A stretch of 5,981 nucleotides of DNA, taken from Candidatus Saccharimonadales bacterium (GTDB lineage Bacteria; Patescibacteriota; Saccharimonadia; Saccharimonadales; Saccharimonadaceae). Location: contig JASLCR010000069.1 of NCBI GenBank assembly GCA_030145955.1, positions 1 to 5,981 of the forward strand, read 5' to 3'. The notes beneath the pieces were generated by a model, which made no database searches, had not been told where the DNA came from, and saw only the letters and a program-made list of their open reading frames with translations. Of the stretch, positions 5,700 through 5,981 are shown in pieces. The first letter of the stretch is position 1. The number at the start of each line of letters is the position of its first letter. Position numbers and translations under genes: made by a program.

Positions 5700-5981
5700 T
5701 TATGCCTCATAGCCATTTTCGCGCATCCAGCGATAGTTCCAGCGACCGGGATCTTCAGTTTTATATGTCCAATAACATGCTGCAACCGATTTGCTATATG
5801 CACGCACCTGACTACCAACAAATTCTTTCGTCTGATCGGCTTCAACCCTATAAGGAAGCATGCCGCTCCACTCACCAACCATGACCGGCTGCATCATTGA
5901 AAGCCACGCAAGCAGACGTGACGAATACTGAACCCTGGTAAGCTGTTCTGTAAACGACCGCTTTTTTGACGCTCCAAAACA
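5700..5981 (-). CDS. Glycoside hydrolase family 5 (beta-glucanase-like), C-terminal part, 5' end outside window
   Basis: The frame is open from the right edge to a TAA at 5702-5700, leaving the last 93 residues. There is no real start here; the internal Met codons are not needed. The fragment matches the end of GH5 enzymes of the exo-beta-1,3-glucanase type. VMVGEWS (visible residues 33-39) holds the probable catalytic nucleophile, Glu37. A spacer follows with Q-T-K-E-F-V-G-S-Q-V-R-A-Y, resembling the family's YxxAQLxAYE helix. CYWTYKTEDPGRWNY (visible 67-81) corresponds to the W-x-W/Y-K-T-E motif on the last beta strand, and a short tail ends NGYEA. GH5 enzymes cut beta-glucans by a retaining mechanism with two glutamates; the acid/base Glu and any signal peptide lie outside the window. 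The spacer between GEWS and WTYK is shorter than in the yeast enzymes but similar to bacterial ones. The family is likely; the exact substrate cannot be read from this part. Confidence 0.8.
   Translation of the reverse strand, partial: CFGASKKRSFTEQLTRVQYSSRLLAWLSMMQPVMVGEWSGMLPYRVEADQTKEFVGSQVRAYSKSVAACYWTYKTEDPGRWNYRWMRENGYEA

Noticed and set aside
5961..5967. A AAAAAAG heptamer in frame in the GH5 fragment, like a -1 frameshift slippery site
   Set aside because: It encodes ordinary Lys-Lys and the zero frame continues through all the conserved GH5 motifs to the stop. No stimulatory hairpin was evident, so there is nothing for a frameshift to explain.

Overview
This window is a compact, gene-dense bacterial fragment. 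All six genes lie on the minus strand, and no non-coding gap exceeds about 71 bases. The gene order along the direction of transcription (right to left) is: a glycoside hydrolase family 5 gene (3' end only), pgk, tpiA, a tail-anchored low-complexity membrane protein, a UvrD/PcrA-type DNA helicase, and a secreted DUF348 (YabE/RpfB-like) surface protein (5' end only). No tRNA, rRNA, CRISPR array or mobile element was seen.

The organism is most likely a streamlined bacterium of the Candidate Phyla Radiation (Patescibacteria), with Candidatus Saccharibacteria (TM7) the best guess. The reasons are the tight one-strand packing, mid-range GC by eye, divergent motifs in PGK and TPI, an Asp/Glu/Pro/Ser/Thr-rich tail-anchored protein and a DUF348 surface protein. 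This is inference, because no marker RNA is present. All reading frames are intact under the standard code and one gene appears to end in TGA, so there is no sign of the UGA recoding of Gracilibacteria/Absconditabacteria.

Right edge (5700-5981): the C-terminal part of a GH5 beta-glucanase-like enzyme, with the catalytic GEWS motif and a WTYKTE motif. Centre right (3573-5677): pgk and tpiA, two steps of lower glycolysis, separated by a 71-base gap that carries a candidate tpiA promoter. Centre (2547-3569): a 340-residue protein with a short N-terminal helix-like segment, a long disordered linker and a single C-terminal membrane span, begun 3 bases after tpiA. Centre left (409-2511): a complete superfamily 1A helicase. 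Left edge (1-355): a signal peptide followed by tandem DUF348 repeats.

A plausible theme is a sugar-fermenting cell: an outer beta-glucan hydrolase could supply sugars, and PGK and TPI act in the lower glycolytic pathway that yields ATP. The helicase and the surface protein are probably just neighbours in a packed genome. Start regions show a recurring pattern. The genes with an apparent promoter of their own (pgk, tpiA, uvrD) lack a Shine-Dalgarno sequence and appear leaderless or short-leadered. The tail-anchored gene, which is embedded behind tpiA, has a good one. Three of the four candidate promoters carry an extended -10 (TGn) element. I saw no clear new multi-gene system; the most unusual items are the tail-anchored protein and the enlarged lid loop of TPI.
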